Part shown: positions 13,363-25,354 of the stretch, one piece after another
Numbering within the stretch: position 1 is the first letter of the stretch
Layout: the number at the start of each line of letters is the position of its first letter
Assembly: GCA_035236585.1 (NCBI GenBank)
Contig: CP141135.1
Span: 73,137,057 to 73,201,056 of the forward strand
Direction of reading: 5' to 3'
Source of the DNA: Warburgia ugandensis
Lineage: Eukaryota; Streptophyta; Magnoliopsida; Canellales; Canellaceae
Length of the DNA: 64,000 bases
The notes under the pieces: generated by a model
Seen by the model: the letters and a program-made list of their open reading frames with translations, nothing else
What the model was told of the DNA's origin: nothing
Databases searched by the model: none
Translations under genes and position numbers: made by a program

Positions 13363-15204
13363 ATCAGAGAGATATCAGTTTTTTTATTTTACTTCTGACT
13401 CAAGAGCACATAATCCAGAGAAGATGCTAATCAGACAGCTTCAGCAGGACACCTGGATCCTGGACCCCTTGATACATTCCTAGCTTTGTTTGGTAGGATT
13501 GTCTTAGCATCCAAATTATCATCCTCAGTTGATTATCAGGGTGCAGGTAAATTAATAAGTTATGTTGTATTGCATTATGTATGTATTTTGGCAACTTGTC
13601 CTACAAGGAGCATTTAAGCAAAAGGACATTCTCCAAAAATTACTTGCTGTAACCGTAAAGACCTTTGCCACCTAGAAAGAGGACCTGCTCAACCATCATC
13701 TCTAGACCACCCATAAGACACCACAATATCTGAAACATATTCACTTCATAAAGCTGCTACCTCAGTAAGATGGTGCTCCAAAAATTCTTCCTCTTCCTTG
13801 CAGAAGTCACCCATTAATCATAGGTTTTGAATTTACTAGTAATTAGCACTGAAGATGTAAGTCAGCTGCTCATTTTGTTCCTGATCGCCATTTATCTTCT
13901 CTCATCTTTTAGATTTTATTTTTAGATTCAAAGTCCTGAATCCTGCCATGTTCATGTTTTCTTCGCTTGAGGAATAAATGAATAAGCACCATATTTATCT
14001 TTCATCTAGAAACTATGATTTCACGAGAATTTGTGATCCTACATCTTAGCACCAACATCTAGCTGTGGCTTCTAGAGAACAGCTCCAACTTTTTGACCAT
14101 TCCAAACAGTCATATTACATGGATCACAGCACTCAGAATAGCATCCTAATCTAACTCAGCATGAATGCGAACTAGGGATTTTCATATGATCCACATTTTT
14201 GTAGATTTATGCATTGGATAAATCTGAACTTATGATTGCAAGAATTTAGAAAGCATATGCACTTCTACTCAGTATAAGCTCTGAAATTTCAGAGTGGGGT
14301 TCCAACACCTTCACATTGGTTTGATAGAAACCCTAAAATTGATATTGGTGTTTCCAACCTACCCACTCATAAAATATCCAACCAGCTTGTACATGTCTAT
14401 TTTGTCTGCCATTCTGTTTATCCTATTCTATTAATGTTAATAACATATTGCTTCAAAAAGGGCCCTACCCTAATAGATTGATCCCGAAATCACATATCCA
14501 CATTGTAATAAATCCCCTAGAAGCAGCACGTAATTGCCAGCATCTGGTAGTTCCCATCCTTGTGCTGTTAGTTCAAGTATAACCAACCACCTAAATCCTG
14601 ATTAGTAAACCATTCGGGCACATATTATGAGTTTTTAAGTTCTTGGGAAATGACAAATGCAGACCAATCATTATCAAGGCTGATGCAATTGCTAGATCAG
14701 ATTCAAGATGGTAGACGAAAAGATGGATCATTACTTTCATATCAAGAATGCCTGACATAACTCAAGGCTTATTAGTTTTGTTAGGACTTCAGACTTCATG
14801 ACTGAATCAATTCAGAAATCTGTTTTTCCTAGAAAGTTCTTAAAAAAAGAAGAGAGAAAATTGTTACTTCTGCAAATCTTAGACAGGGCCTGGCACGTGC
14901 CTGTTTAGCACTAACAAGTGTTTCTTTTTCAGATTTAAAAAGTAACATCTGTTACTCTCTGCAAGTGAGGTACGATGCCGAAGTAGGCTTAAACTGAACT
15001 ACAGTATACAAGGAGTGTCCTTTCTACTTCATTATTGCATGCCCCTTCATAGTGGAACATACTTTCCTAGTCTCTTACTTCCCAATGATCATCCCTGCCT
15101 CCCCTACAGATGATGTCATAGAAATCAGACACTTTATCAATCTTGGCTTGGTCTTTGGGGCAGTTTGCTCTTCGTTATTGTACAGCTCAAATGCTTATAA
15201 CAAA
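13363..15204. other. Intronic DNA of the MOG1-like gene, nothing else recognised
   Basis: No gene, RNA or clear element ends seen. The composition is ordinary AT-rich plant intron. Confidence 0.4.
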
Positions 15205-16785
15205 TGAAAGTATGTTTTGAACCTTTTTTTTATCTCATCATCTTTGACTAATACCCTTTGATCATCGCTTCTAATGCACCGAATATGATCTAAGTCCTTA
15301 CCCTTTTATTATCTTACTTTTGCAAGTTTAAACACATCTTTCTCACCTTCTCTTGTTCCTAGTCTATTGTAAAACTCATCATATACTTTAAGTTTAGCCT
15401 CACTTACTATTCTCTTAACAACGTTTTTAGAATTCTTATATTATTCATAGTTTTCATTATGTCTAATCTTCTGCCATGCTTTAAAACACATCCGTTTTTC
15501 TTTAATAACTTTTTGCACTATTTCACTCCACCACCATCTTTCCTTTGCTAATAGCTTTTTTACCTTTAGATACTCCTAAGACATCATTTGTCACTTTCTT
15601 AATGGACTCAGCCATATTAGTCCACATGGTATTTACTTTTGTTTCATAGTTCCAATTTCCTTCTACCATCAACTTATTTTTGAATGAGGTTATTTTCTCT
15701 CCTTTTAAGTTCCACCACTTAGTTTTTAGATGTGTATTAAGTTCATTTCTTTTCCTCCATCTTTTGATATGGATATCCATAACCATTAACCTATGTTGTG
15801 AGGTTAAACTCTCACCGGGTATCACCTTACAATCTTTACATATAGATCGTTCATTATTCCTAAGTAGAAAAAAATCTATTTGGCTTTTATAAAGTCCACT
15901 TTTACAGGTTATTAAGTGTTCATCCTTCTTCTTAAATAGTGTATTTGCAATGGACAGGTTATATGACAAAGCAAAATCGAGGATATTCTCCCCCATCTCA
16001 TTTCCTTCACCTATACCATACCCTCCGTGTATTCTATTATATCTTTCCTTATCTTTTCTTACATGGCCATTTAACTCTACTCCTATAAATATCCCCCCAG
16101 TGTTGGGAATTTCTTGCATGACTCTCTCCATATCTTCCAAAAATTGTCTCTTGATTATATCTTGTAACCCTACTTGTGGTGCATATACACTTATAACATT
16201 TATAATTTGCTCTCCTAGAACAATTTTTATTAATATAATTCTATCATTGATTCGTTTAACGTCCACAACTTTATCCTTTAGTTCCTTATCCACTATTATT
16301 CCTACACAATTTCTGTTATTTTCTTTTCCTGCATATCATAATTTATACCCATCTATTTCTCTAGCTTTAGCCCCTTTCCACTTGGTTTCTTGGATACAAG
16401 CAATGTTGACTCTCTTACGTTTCATCGCGTCTACTAACTCCAAACTCTTACTTGTCAGTGTCCCTATATTCCATGTGGCGATACAAATCTTATGTTCTGG
16501 AGATACCCTATTTACTATCGCCTTTCTCAACTTACATGGTATGAACCCATGTCCACTTTTCATTGCACTTGGGTTTTGATGTAGCGCGTCGCTTCCGAGG
16601 GGAAGCTCTAGCAACCCTTGCCCATTTTTCACTACATCCGGGATCCGATGTAACGCGTCGCTTCTGGGAGAACGCCCTAACAACCCTTGCCTATTTTTCA
16701 CCGCACCGGGGATCCGATGCAGTGCGTCGCTTATGGGGAGCACCCAAGCTTGAGGGAATGTCAGTTTTCGATTCATGTCATGTTT
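15205..16785 (-). mobile_element. RTE-like LINE, 5' half only (endonuclease region), 3'-truncated
   Basis: On the minus strand a frame from about 16776 to 15523, broken by one internal stop between 16336 and 16293, encodes an apurinic-type endonuclease of a non-LTR retrotransposon. Visible motifs are ATWNIGTLTSKSLELVD, CIQETKWKG, ELNGHV, SQIDFFLLRN and TSQHRLMVMD. The usual catalytic Asp before LNGHV is Glu here. Upstream are three 23-aa repeats (SDALHRIPGAVKNRQGLLG and variants). The copy stops in the linker before the reverse transcriptase at about 15205. Loss of the 3' half is unusual for a LINE. It sits inside the MOG1-like intron in the gene's own orientation. Confidence 0.85.
16580..16740 (-). 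repeat. Three 69-bp tandem repeats at the LINE 5' end
   Basis: GCGTCGC landmarks at 16586, 16655 and 16724 give an exact 69-bp period (23 codons). Each unit encodes a variant of SDALHRIPGAVKN-Q-LL. The same three units are present in the full-length copy at about 34400-34560, so they belong to the element. Confidence 0.85.
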
Positions 16786-16803
16786 GAGTTGCCTTAGTTT
16801 TAA

Positions 16804-17040
16804 AAGCTGAAGATGATTTTCATTTCTTCCTTACAAACTAATATACAAATGCATATTCATTTGCAAGCAAAATAAGAAATAACAAAATCATCTTCAGCTT
16901 CACCCTTGCCGGCTGGCTACCTGACGCAAGGGTGGCCATATTTTTAGAAGCTGGAAATGATTTTCATTTCTCCCTCACAAACTAATATACAAATGCATAT
17001 TCACTTGTAAGAAAGAAATAACAAAATCATCTTCAACTTC
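16804..17040. repeat. Two palindromic MITE-like units
   Basis: Unit 1 (16804-16900) has perfect 17-bp terminal inverted repeats, AAGCTGAAGATGATTTT and its complement. Unit 2 (about 16948-17039) is a diverged direct copy with the same internal CAAACTAATATACAAATGC. Between them CACCCTTGC and GCAAGGGTG form another 9-bp inverted repeat (about 16901-16934). It lies next to exon 4 of the MOG1-like gene. Confidence 0.7.
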
Positions 17041-17695
17041 TCCCTTGCATGCTACCAGTTCAGCAAACAAAACTTAGCATTTGACCAATTGCAGTTATAA
17101 CAATGGCAAGTATATCTATGTATTTCAAACCTTCTACTTCGAGAGTACCTAAATGTTCCAGAACCTATTGAAAAGATTAAGAAAAGAAGTTCAAATAGAG
17201 ATCCATCAGTCCATCAAGATCCATCAGTCCATCAAAGAAACAACAATGGAATCCATTAGGATTCTTGATTTCCAAAACATAGAAGAAAGAGTGGCCACAT
17301 CCTGGAATGACAGAAGATAATCTTTGTCAAAGTGTAGCAAAGAGTCATACAATGCTTAACTGCTTATAAAAATATATGGAAATTAAGCACTAAATAAGCC
17401 TTCTGTCTTTTTCACAAAGGAATAATGGTTCATTAAAAACCAAGGAGGAAAAGAGGTTACCTCAAAATACGTCAAGCTCCTGATTTGAAGTTACTGCATC
17501 TTCCCAATTAAAGGTTTTTCAATTACACCCTGCAAATCAGGTAGAATCATGAAAAACATCATTCTTTGCATTAAAGTGGGTGGTAGCTTGCCCTTAACTC
17601 AGAAGAGATTATTGGGAAGATATCTTACTCATATACATTAAGTAAGCCTAGACGCCTCCACCTTCCACATGAAAATATTGTATGCTTTCCAAACG

Positions 17696-18210
17696 AGGAT
17701 TTAAGACAATATGGCCTATCCATCTTGGCATTGAAGTGACTAAAGCCTTGCTTGTTTTTAATCATTCATCTGTATATCAACAATGAGCTAAGTATTCAAA
17801 GCAGACATGATGGGATCCAAAACCTAGTTGAAATCTTAAAACAAGGAACAAAAGAATATGGACGAGTACTAGAAGCATGAGAGTATCTCTGAAGAGCGGC
17901 AGCAAATAGAAGAGCCAAGAAAAAAATATAAAATATTAATTGTCTAGGATTTAAGACAATATGGCTTATCCATCTTGGCATTGAAGTGACTAAAGCCTTG
18001 CTTGGTTTAATCATTCATCTCTATATCAACAATGATCTAAGTATTCAAAGCAGTAATGATAGGATCCAAAACCTATTTGAAATCTTAAAACAAGGAACTG
18101 AAGAATATGGACAAGTACTAGAAGCATGAGAGTATCTCGCAAGAGCGGCAGCAAATACAAGAGCCAAGAAAAAAATATGATATAATAATTGTTTAGGGTT
18201 TAGACACATT
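17696..18210. repeat. 250-bp tandem duplication (2.1 copies)
   Basis: Unit 1 is 17696-17945 and unit 2 is 17946-18195. A third unit begins at about 18196 and breaks off after some 15-20 bases. The units are very similar by eye (more than 90 percent). They share AGGATTTAAGACAATATGGC at the start and AGCGGCAGCAAATA near the end. Located in an intron of the MOG1-like gene. Confidence 0.85.
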
Positions 18211-19167
18211 AATTCAAATGTAGAAGCAGGAACTGCAAACGAAAACAACATCTACTTATCAGAAATAGCCATACAGTCACTAGAAAGTACCAAGCAAAGA
18301 GTATATATGTTGCACATGAATAAGAATGATGAAGTGAATAGATTACCATACAGGGAAAATCTTGTCCAATGAAAGCATTCACTATATACTCGTTATATTT
18401 GTCTAATCTACAACTCATAGATGATATGAAGTTATGACAGTTATGTTCTATGGCCAGTCTTTGTACAAGACGTCGATGATCGAGATATAATTTGGAATGT
18501 CAACTAAAAGCAAATACTATTGGAGCAAGTCAGTCTGTGCACATAACCATAGGAAAAAATGATACATTAGAATTCTGCATGAAGTTATCGCACCTCCTTG
18601 TGCACTTTGTGCAATGGCAAGGTCGTTAAAGAACCACATAGCAGCTCTAGCATTTTGAACATCATGTTTCATATCTAACAGCTCAAAAATCAGGATCCCA
18701 TCAAGGGCAGGGTCACGAACAAAAAAACTATCGTAATCATTGAACCAAACAAATAGGGCCAAAACTTCAAAAATGTTGCCAAGATATTGGCAATCAAGTA
18801 AAGCATATAATAAAAAGGAGGCCTTTCAACCTGATGATCTGGAACTTGATGTATGTTACTCACATTCTGCAATTTTAAAAAAAAAATCTACCTCTCAGTT
18901 ATGCTCATGTGTCACAGATTTCGAAACATAAACAAAACCAGGAAAATTTGAGAAACAAATGTGACAAAGAAAAGCAACAATTAGCTAATCTGAAACTGAT
19001 GAGTAAAGGCACTAGATATTGCATCACCAAACAGAGGGCGCTCCAAAGCAGTACTCTCCAAACATAGTACCCTAATTACATTTTCCTTTTAACTTACGTA
19101 GGAAAATTACTTGACATATCCAAATCTCAATCTATTGATAAAGCTCAGCAAGTGGAAGCTCTGAAAT

Positions 19168-20545
19168 GAGATACTGGAGTAGTTTGGCAACAAAGTTGTT
19201 TAATAAGAGATTGTAAAATCAAAGAAAATGCTGGATGAATGGAGGAAGAGCTCAATTATACCAATTTATAAGAACAAAGCAAACATACAAAGTTGCACTA
19301 ATCATCGTGGGATCATACTTATGAGTCATACCATAAAACTTTTTGAAAGAGTAATTGAAAAGAAGCTACGACATGAGATGAGCATGTCAGAGAACTAGAT
19401 TGGTTTCATGCCTAGGAGGTCTACTATGAAAGCTATTTTCCTGCTCAGACAATTGATAGAAAAATATAGAGAGAGGCAGAAGGACCTCCACATGGTCTTT
19501 ATTGGTTAGAAAAAGCTTATGATAGGGTCCCTAGAGAGCTAATTTGGTAGATGTTACATGAGAAAGGGATTTCACGAGGGTATATAGACATAATTAAGGG
19601 TATGTATGAAGGACCGGTAACAAATGTTAAGACAACTAGTGGAAAGACTGTCATTTTCCTATCACTATAGGATTGCACCAAGGATTAGCATTGAGCCCGT
19701 ACCTTTTCATGTTGGTTATGGATGACTTAACAAAATATCTGCACGAGGAGATTCCATGGTGTATGTTATTTGTGGATGATATATTTTTGATTGATAAGAC
19801 AAGAGAGGGCATAAACACAAAGCTAAAGTTATGGATAGATGCATTAAAATCTAAAGGATTTAAAATTAGCCAAACTAAAGAATGCAATTTTAGCAAGGAG
19901 AGGAGTGGAGCACCAATAAAGATTGATGACCAAGAAGTCCTCCTAAAAGATCATTTTCAATATTTGGAATCAATAATTCATAAGAGCAGAGAGATTGAGA
20001 GGGAGTTACCTAGAGAATCCAAGTGGGTTGGAACAAATGGAGATGCGCCTCTAAGTTTTGTATGATTAATGGTGGCACTCAAAATGAAAAGAAAATTCTA
20101 CAGGATGGCTATAAGGCCTATCATGCTCCATATATCAGAGTATTGGGTAGTTAAGGAACAACATGTACATAATATGAGCCGAAATAAGGATGTTGAGATG
20201 GATGGGTTGTAAGACAAGAAAGGATAGAAATAGAAATGAAAACATTAAAGAGCGCTTAGGAGTAGTACCTATAGGTAACAAGATGGGGGAGATTACACTT
20301 AGATGGTTTGGACATGTCAAATGGAGACCAAAGACGGCACCAATCAAAAGGAGTAAGGCAATCTAAGTCGAAAGGTTCTAAAAGGGGAAGGGAAAGGCCC
20401 AAAAGAATTTACATACAAGTGGTGAGAAAAGATCTAAAAACTTTGGGACTGAATGAAAACATGATACCTAATAGAAGGGAATAGAAGAACAAGATTCATG
20501 TGGCCAACCCCTACTTGGGATAAGGTCTTGATGATGATGATGACA
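19168..20545 (+). mobile_element. RTE-like LINE, 5'-truncated reverse transcriptase copy
   Basis: Encodes, with several stops and frameshifts, the 3' part of the LINE polyprotein. Blocks seen are the finger region, the DRVPREL-like region, GLHQGLALSPYLFMLVMDDLTKYLHEEIP, the catalytic LFVDDIFLID box (about 19767-19796) and the C-terminal region with MGEITLRWFGHVK. It ends in ATAAGGTCTTGATGATGATGATGA, a GAT-rich tail of the kind seen at RTE-clade 3' ends. More decayed than the copy at 22.4-24.2 kb. Confidence 0.85.
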
Positions 20546-21710
20546 ACACAAATCAAAGCTACTACAAGTATGTAATTGTAATGCTGGCTTCTCAACAATC
20601 CAATAATAGCGACAAAGTATCAAATTCATATCACCAAAAGCTAACATAAACATAGAGATCCAAAAAAATCCAAGTTTCTTTGCATATCCATAGATCCAAT
20701 ATAAAATCAAGAGGCAATGCTTCTACATAGTCACATTCCCCAGATAGCCAAAGTACCACATAAACCAAAACAATCAAATAATTTAAAACCCATTTATGAA
20801 AACAAAGTCATACCAACATGAACAACTAAAAAACAGAAATTTAAATTGCCTTGGGCTGTTTGGCACAAGAACACAAAGTGCAGATTAAATTATCAATACT
20901 AATGATTTTCTTAGCCCCAATTTGGCGCACAATTGCATTCAAAATTAACACAGATGAAACACCCCCAGAGCTGGGATGCTAGGTCTTAAATAGTTTCATG
21001 TATGCTTTAAGGCTGCAAATAGCAGCGGAAATCTTCATAGTGCTGGGTTCTACATATGTTCAAAAGCAGTGACAACATACCAAATTCATCTACACAAACA
21101 TAAATATAATGAAAATCAAACAACATTCATATTTTCTGCACAAAGTATTCGTGTTACTGTAAATCAACTGAAAATTCATATGTTCAGAAGCAGTGACAAA
21201 ATGCCAAATTTATTTAGGCAAGCACAAATACATTCAGAATCAACATCATTCACATCTTCGATACAAAACTGAAAATGCTCCACCAGAAAAGAAAAAATTC
21301 AAATAAACTGAAAATCCATAACTATATGCTCTCCTCCATCTCCAAAAAATCAAAATGCACATAAAAATCACAAATTTCGAGTAATTAAACCTCCTCTACA
21401 GAATCACAAACTTCCAAATCCAAGCACTAGAGTAATCAAACCACGCAACCCGTACTTCAAAAAAAATTAGAGTAATTAAATAACTTGAAATCAAAATGCA
21501 CAAAATCATACCACGCAAACCCGTACTTCAAAAAAGAAAACCTAATTTCTTCTCGACTTCCATAAAGTAGACGAAGATGAAAAGGAAAGGAAGGAGGAAC
21601 TGAAAGGCGCATATGAAACTGACTCTGAGAAATCAGAAAACCAAGGAATTGAATTCCACTAACCTTTCAGGAGGAAGAAAAAGAGAGCAGCGAACTTTTA
21701 AGCCTTCTCC
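20546..21710. other. AT-rich stretch, no gene seen
   Basis: Plus-strand A-rich DNA with two loosely repeated sentences around 21069-21110 and 21180-21240 (GACAA-ATGCCAAATT motifs). No gene recognised. Confidence 0.4.
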
Positions 21711-21715
21711 AAAAA
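21711..21715 (-). terminator. RNA polymerase III terminator of tRNA-iMet
   Basis: Five T residues on the minus strand, starting two bases after the tRNA discriminator base. This matches the usual pol III stop signal. Confidence 0.7.
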
Positions 21716-21717
21716 TA

Positions 21718-21789
21718 TATCAGAGCCAGGTTTCGATCCTGGGACCTGTGGGTTATGGGCCCACCACGCTTCCGCTGCGCCACTCTGAT
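21718..21789 (-). tRNA. tRNA-iMet: Initiator tRNA-Met (CAU)
   Basis: 72 nt on the minus strand, folding as a cloverleaf. The acceptor stem pairs ATCAGAG with CTCTGAT, followed by discriminator A. The D arm contains the A box TGGCGCAGCGG. The anticodon loop CCCATAA (CAT anticodon) sits on a GTGGG/CCCAC stem. The T arm holds GGATCGAAACC, the variant typical of eukaryotic initiator tRNAs. CCA is not encoded. CAA occurs at -6 to -4, the plant tRNA start-site motif. No pseudogene-type damage is visible. Confidence 0.97.
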
Positions 21790-22376
21790 AAGTTGTGGTT
21801 TTGCTTGTAATGTTTTTATTATTATTCAGTATACAGGTATTCGCTTCCCATTTCCAATAAGATACCCAAAAAGAATGCTGAATATTACTTGCAATGCCTC
21901 AAATTAACGTGATCTAAACCAGTCATCTTGTTCAACCTACTTTATTTAGACTAGATGCAAAATTTTATGAACATCAAAAGCTTTTAACTAGACAAGAAGT
22001 AAAACCAAAAATAGCATGACCCAAATCACCCAAAATTTGGTGACTAGCCAATCTAGGGTAAGCTGAACATGCTGAGTCAATCACATCATCCAAAGGAGGG
22101 CCCCAACATCCTTTTACGGCTTCCTTTTCTACCTTATAAGAGAAGGTAAACAAGATGAATGGTATGGATCTTCCATAAAACATAGCTAATGCCTAGATCA
22201 GGGCTCACCTTGATACATGCCTCAATTTATTATTCCTCTTTTCACATGTAAACTATAAGTAACCAAACGTACGAGTGCGATCCAGTTTTTGCAATGATCC
22301 AAACCATCCATACACCACTCAGCCAGATGAATGGTTGAGATTATTGAAACAATGGGTCACTTGTATTCTAGTCTGC
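21790..22376. other. Intergenic, no gene seen
   Basis: No recognisable coding similarity or element ends before the LINE that begins at about 22377. Confidence 0.4.
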
Positions 22377-24161
22377 TGAGGCTAAACTTAAAGCATATGA
22401 TGAGCTCTATAATAGATTAGGAATAAGAGAAGGTAAGAAAGATGTGTTTAAACTTGCAAAAGTAAGAGAACATAAGGGTAAGGACTTAAATCATGTCTGG
22501 TGTATTAGAAGCGATGATCAAAGGGTATTAGTCAAAGATGATGAGATCAAACAAATGTGGGAAATATACTTTCAAAAATTGTTAAATGACAATGATTATG
22601 AGAATATAGGGATTGAAAATACTATAAATCTAAATAACATTAGATATTATAGATATGAACGTAGGATTGGAATACCTGAAGTAAAAGAGGCCTTGAAAAA
22701 GATGGAATCAGGAAAAGCCATGGGGCCTGATGGTATACCAATAAAGATTTGGAAGGATATGGGAGATATTTGGGTAGTTTTGTTGACCAAATTGTTTAAT
22801 AATATTATAAAATCAAAGAAAATGCCTGATGAGTTGAGGAAAAGCTCTATTGTACCAATCTATAAGAATAAATGAGACATTCAGAGCTGCACTAATTATC
22901 GAGGAATCAAACTTATGAGCCACACCATGAATCTTTTTGAAAGAGTAATTGAGAAGAAGCTACGACATAAAACAAATGTATTGAAGAATCAATTTGATTT
23001 CATGCCTGAGACGTCGACCATGGAAGCTATTTTCTTACTAAGACAATTAGTAGAGAAATATAGGGAAAGGAGGAAAGACCTATATATAGTCTTTATCGAC
23101 TTAGAAAAAGCTTATGATAGAGTCCCTCAAGAGTTAATATGGAGGGTGTTGGGTGGTAAAGGGGTTTCTTAGGGGTATATAGACATAATTAAATATATGT
23201 ATGAGGGAGCGATAACAAATGTTAAGACCACTAGTGGAGTGACTGGTGGTTTTCCTATCACTATAGGACTGCACCAAGGATCGGCATTGAGTCCATACCT
23301 CTTCACATTAGTTATGGATAAGTTAACAAAACATTTGCACGAGGAGATTCCCTGGTACATGCTATTTGTAGATGATATAGTCTTACTTGATGAGACAAGA
23401 GATGGGGTAGACATAAAGCTAGAGTTATTGAGAGAAGCATTAGAACCTAAAGGATTTAAAATTAGACGAACTAAGACAGAATATATGGAATGTAATTTTA
23501 GCAAAGAGAGTAGGAGTGGAACACCAGTCAAGATTGATAGCCAAGAAGTCCCCGTGAAAGACCATTTTCAGTACTTAGGATCATTGCTCCATGAGAGTGG
23601 AGAGATTGAGAGAGAGGTTACCCAGAGAATCCAAGCAGGTTGGAACAAATGGAGATGCGTATCTGGAGTTTTATGTGATCGGCGGGTGCCACTCAAACTA
23701 AAAAGAAAATTCTATAGGATAGCTATAAGGCTAGCCATGCTCTATGGATCAGAGTGTTGCGCAGTTAATGAACATTATACTCATAGGATGAGTATCGAAG
23801 AAATGAGGATGTTGAGATTGATGACTGGTAAGACAAAAAAGGATATAATTAGAAATGAAAATATTAGAGAAAATTTAGGGGTAACACCAATAGGTAACAA
23901 GATGAGGGAGATTAGACTTAGATGGTTTGGACATATCCAGAGGAGATCAACAACGGTACCAATTAGAAGGAGTGATGCAATACAAGTAGAAGGTTCTAAA
24001 AGGGCAAGGGGAAGGCCCAAAAGAACGTGGATAGAAGTAGTGAGGAAAGATTTAAAAACTTTGGGATTAAATGAAGACATGATATTTAATAGAATGAAAT
24101 GGAGGAATAAGATTGATGTGGCCGACCCCTAATTAGGATAAGGTTTTCATGATGATGATAT
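22377..24161 (+). mobile_element. RTE-like LINE, best-preserved reverse transcriptase copy
   Basis: One reading frame runs from about 22444 to 24132 and is broken by only two stops (TGA at 22873, TAG at 23170). In order it shows a linker, GKAMGPDGIP, a region ending IYKNK, FIDLEKAYDRVP (about 23095-23130), GLHQGSALSPYLFTLVMD, the catalytic FVDDIVLLDE box (about 23367-23396), QYLGSLLHESGEIEREV, LYGSECCAV, IRLRWFGHIQRR and RARGRPKRTW. It ends ATAAGGTTTTCATGATGATGAT. The endonuclease half is missing by 5' truncation. The preservation suggests a fairly recent insertion, but the copy is not autonomous. Confidence 0.92.
22444..24132 (+). pseudogene. Reverse transcriptase ORF of LINE, two in-frame stops
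   Basis: The coding part of the LINE above, about 560 codons. The segments 22444-22875, 22915-23172 and 23197-24132 are all in one frame. Only the TGA after IYKNK and the TAG after GKGVS interrupt it. FVDD replaces the common FADD at the active site. The two aspartates are retained. Confidence 0.85.
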
Positions 24162-24250
24162 TTTTCAAGTGAAAACATCGCATTCACTGTGTAGGAGCCC
24201 TAGCCAAGTCGTGTTTCTCAAAGATCCAAACCGTATAGCTCTTAGTTAGA

Positions 24251-24340
24251 CCCTTGCATCAAACCTTACTATAGACCCTTTGTAGTTCACCCCTTTCTGG
24301 ACCTTAGTACGTGGAGCTTTGTACACTGAGCCGTCCTTTT
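24251..24340 (+). mobile_element. Au SINE, 5'-truncated, with target-site duplication
   Basis: Only the 3' half is present: TTGCAT, ACTATAGACCC, a GTGGAGCTTTGTACACTGAG block and a T-rich end. It is flanked by CTCTTAGTTAGA (24239-24250) and CTCTTAGTTATA (24347-24358), a duplication with one mismatch that confirms a truncated insertion. Confidence 0.75.
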
Positions 24341-24358
24341 TTATATCTCTTAGTTATA

Positions 24359-25354
24359 CTTTAAAAAATATATATATATTATGAATATTTTACTACATTT
24401 GATTTGTAGCTTTCAAAAGGATAGTTAGGAGATATAAAGATGACTGTCTAAAGTCTAAGGAGGGAAAATTTTATGTGAGGCTCATCCATGTCAAATCTTA
24501 CTAGATGAATGGTTTGGATCATTTGAAATAATAGGCCTTATTTGTAATTTTGCCTGCTACTATTTTCCATCTAATACTCCGCGTATAAGAACTCTTGCTA
24601 ATTAACAAGTACTATACTTAAATTAAACAAGTGTTTATGTACACTAAACAAATGAAATCGGCGCCGAAGAGAACACTGAAGATCGTTTCAGATCAAGGAA
24701 CAAGATCTCTCGTTCAAGATAAGCTATCGATCTAGATCTCACGGTCCCACCAATTGATGCGTGACTAAGTTTATACGTGTACATTTAACAAAGGAAAGGT
24801 TAGAAAGTTGCTACGACAAAGCATATTCGTACTCCTCTCCATTGGAGCAGCATATTGGATCACGTGCTACTTCCGACGTGATTTTTCATCATGCGCGAAG
24901 CAAGCTGGGGAGCTTATTTTAACCATCCAACAAAATAAAGGAGTTGCAACTCCTACGGTGCCTTGTTGAGAAGGAAATTGAGGAAAAAATTACGAAATCA
25001 CATGCGATGTAAAGGACAAAATCGGTAAATATGAGCTTTGGGAGAGATAAAACATGCTGATATAAAGGTTTTGGCTCTGACTGCTACAAAAGACACATAC
25101 TATTGTTTTTGTTTTTATTTTTATTTTGATGTATATGATGATAACTACTATTAGTTTTATTTGATATATTATTTTAACGATCGAAGAATTACACAGCAAA
25201 TCACTTACACACTCTATCTTGAATATGTTTCCAAGGCATTTCCCTACTAAATAGTGAGGATTTATAAACAAAATTTTGGTATGTAAATTACACATGATAG
25301 ATGTAAAGAATGAATTTTATTTTATTTTATTTTTAAAAAGAGGGGTGTGTGTGT
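24359..25354. other. AT-rich stretch, no gene seen
   Basis: No coding similarity, RNA gene or clear element ends were recognised. Confidence 0.4.

Larger units (their letters stand above)
10759..19065 (-). pseudogene. MOG1: MOG1-like Ran-binding protein gene, multi-exon, apparently decaying
   Basis: Colinear minus-strand segments match the plant MOG1/RanGNRF family, small Mog1/PsbP-fold proteins that bind Ran and act in nuclear transport. Exon 1 is about 18990-19060 (LERPLFGDAI...HQFQ), exon 2 is 18831-18866 (NVSNIHQVPDHQ), exon 3 is 18594-18727 (DPALDGILIFELLDMK, FFNDLA), exon 4 is about 17086-17164 (VLEHLGTLEVEGL, VITAIG), exon 5 is about 12580-12663 (VYLANI then DVLVTAYDPIII) and exon 6 is 10759-10906 (VGAGLAVPATQSGCLP, FKVHDWNLFG, stop TAA). 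The exon 5/6 splice is canonical and restores Asn-Pro. Problems: no in-frame ATG before exon 1; AT instead of GT after exon 1; phase mismatches around the exon 3 and 4 starts; a frameshift in exon 5 after VYLANI; and the conserved segment usually containing SKGRQGREAQN was not found. Homology is firm. Loss of function is inferred. Confidence 0.7.

Noticed and set aside
15680..16579. Plus-strand frames opposite the LINE endonuclease
   Set aside because: Antisense shadows of the endonuclease frame. Residues make no known protein.
15205..20545. Minus-strand LINE 5' half at 15.2-16.8 kb and plus-strand 3' half at 19.2-20.5 kb as one twin-primed (5'-inverted) insertion
   Set aside because: The orientation would fit, but MOG1-like exons 1-4 lie between the two pieces, so they are better explained as independent copies.
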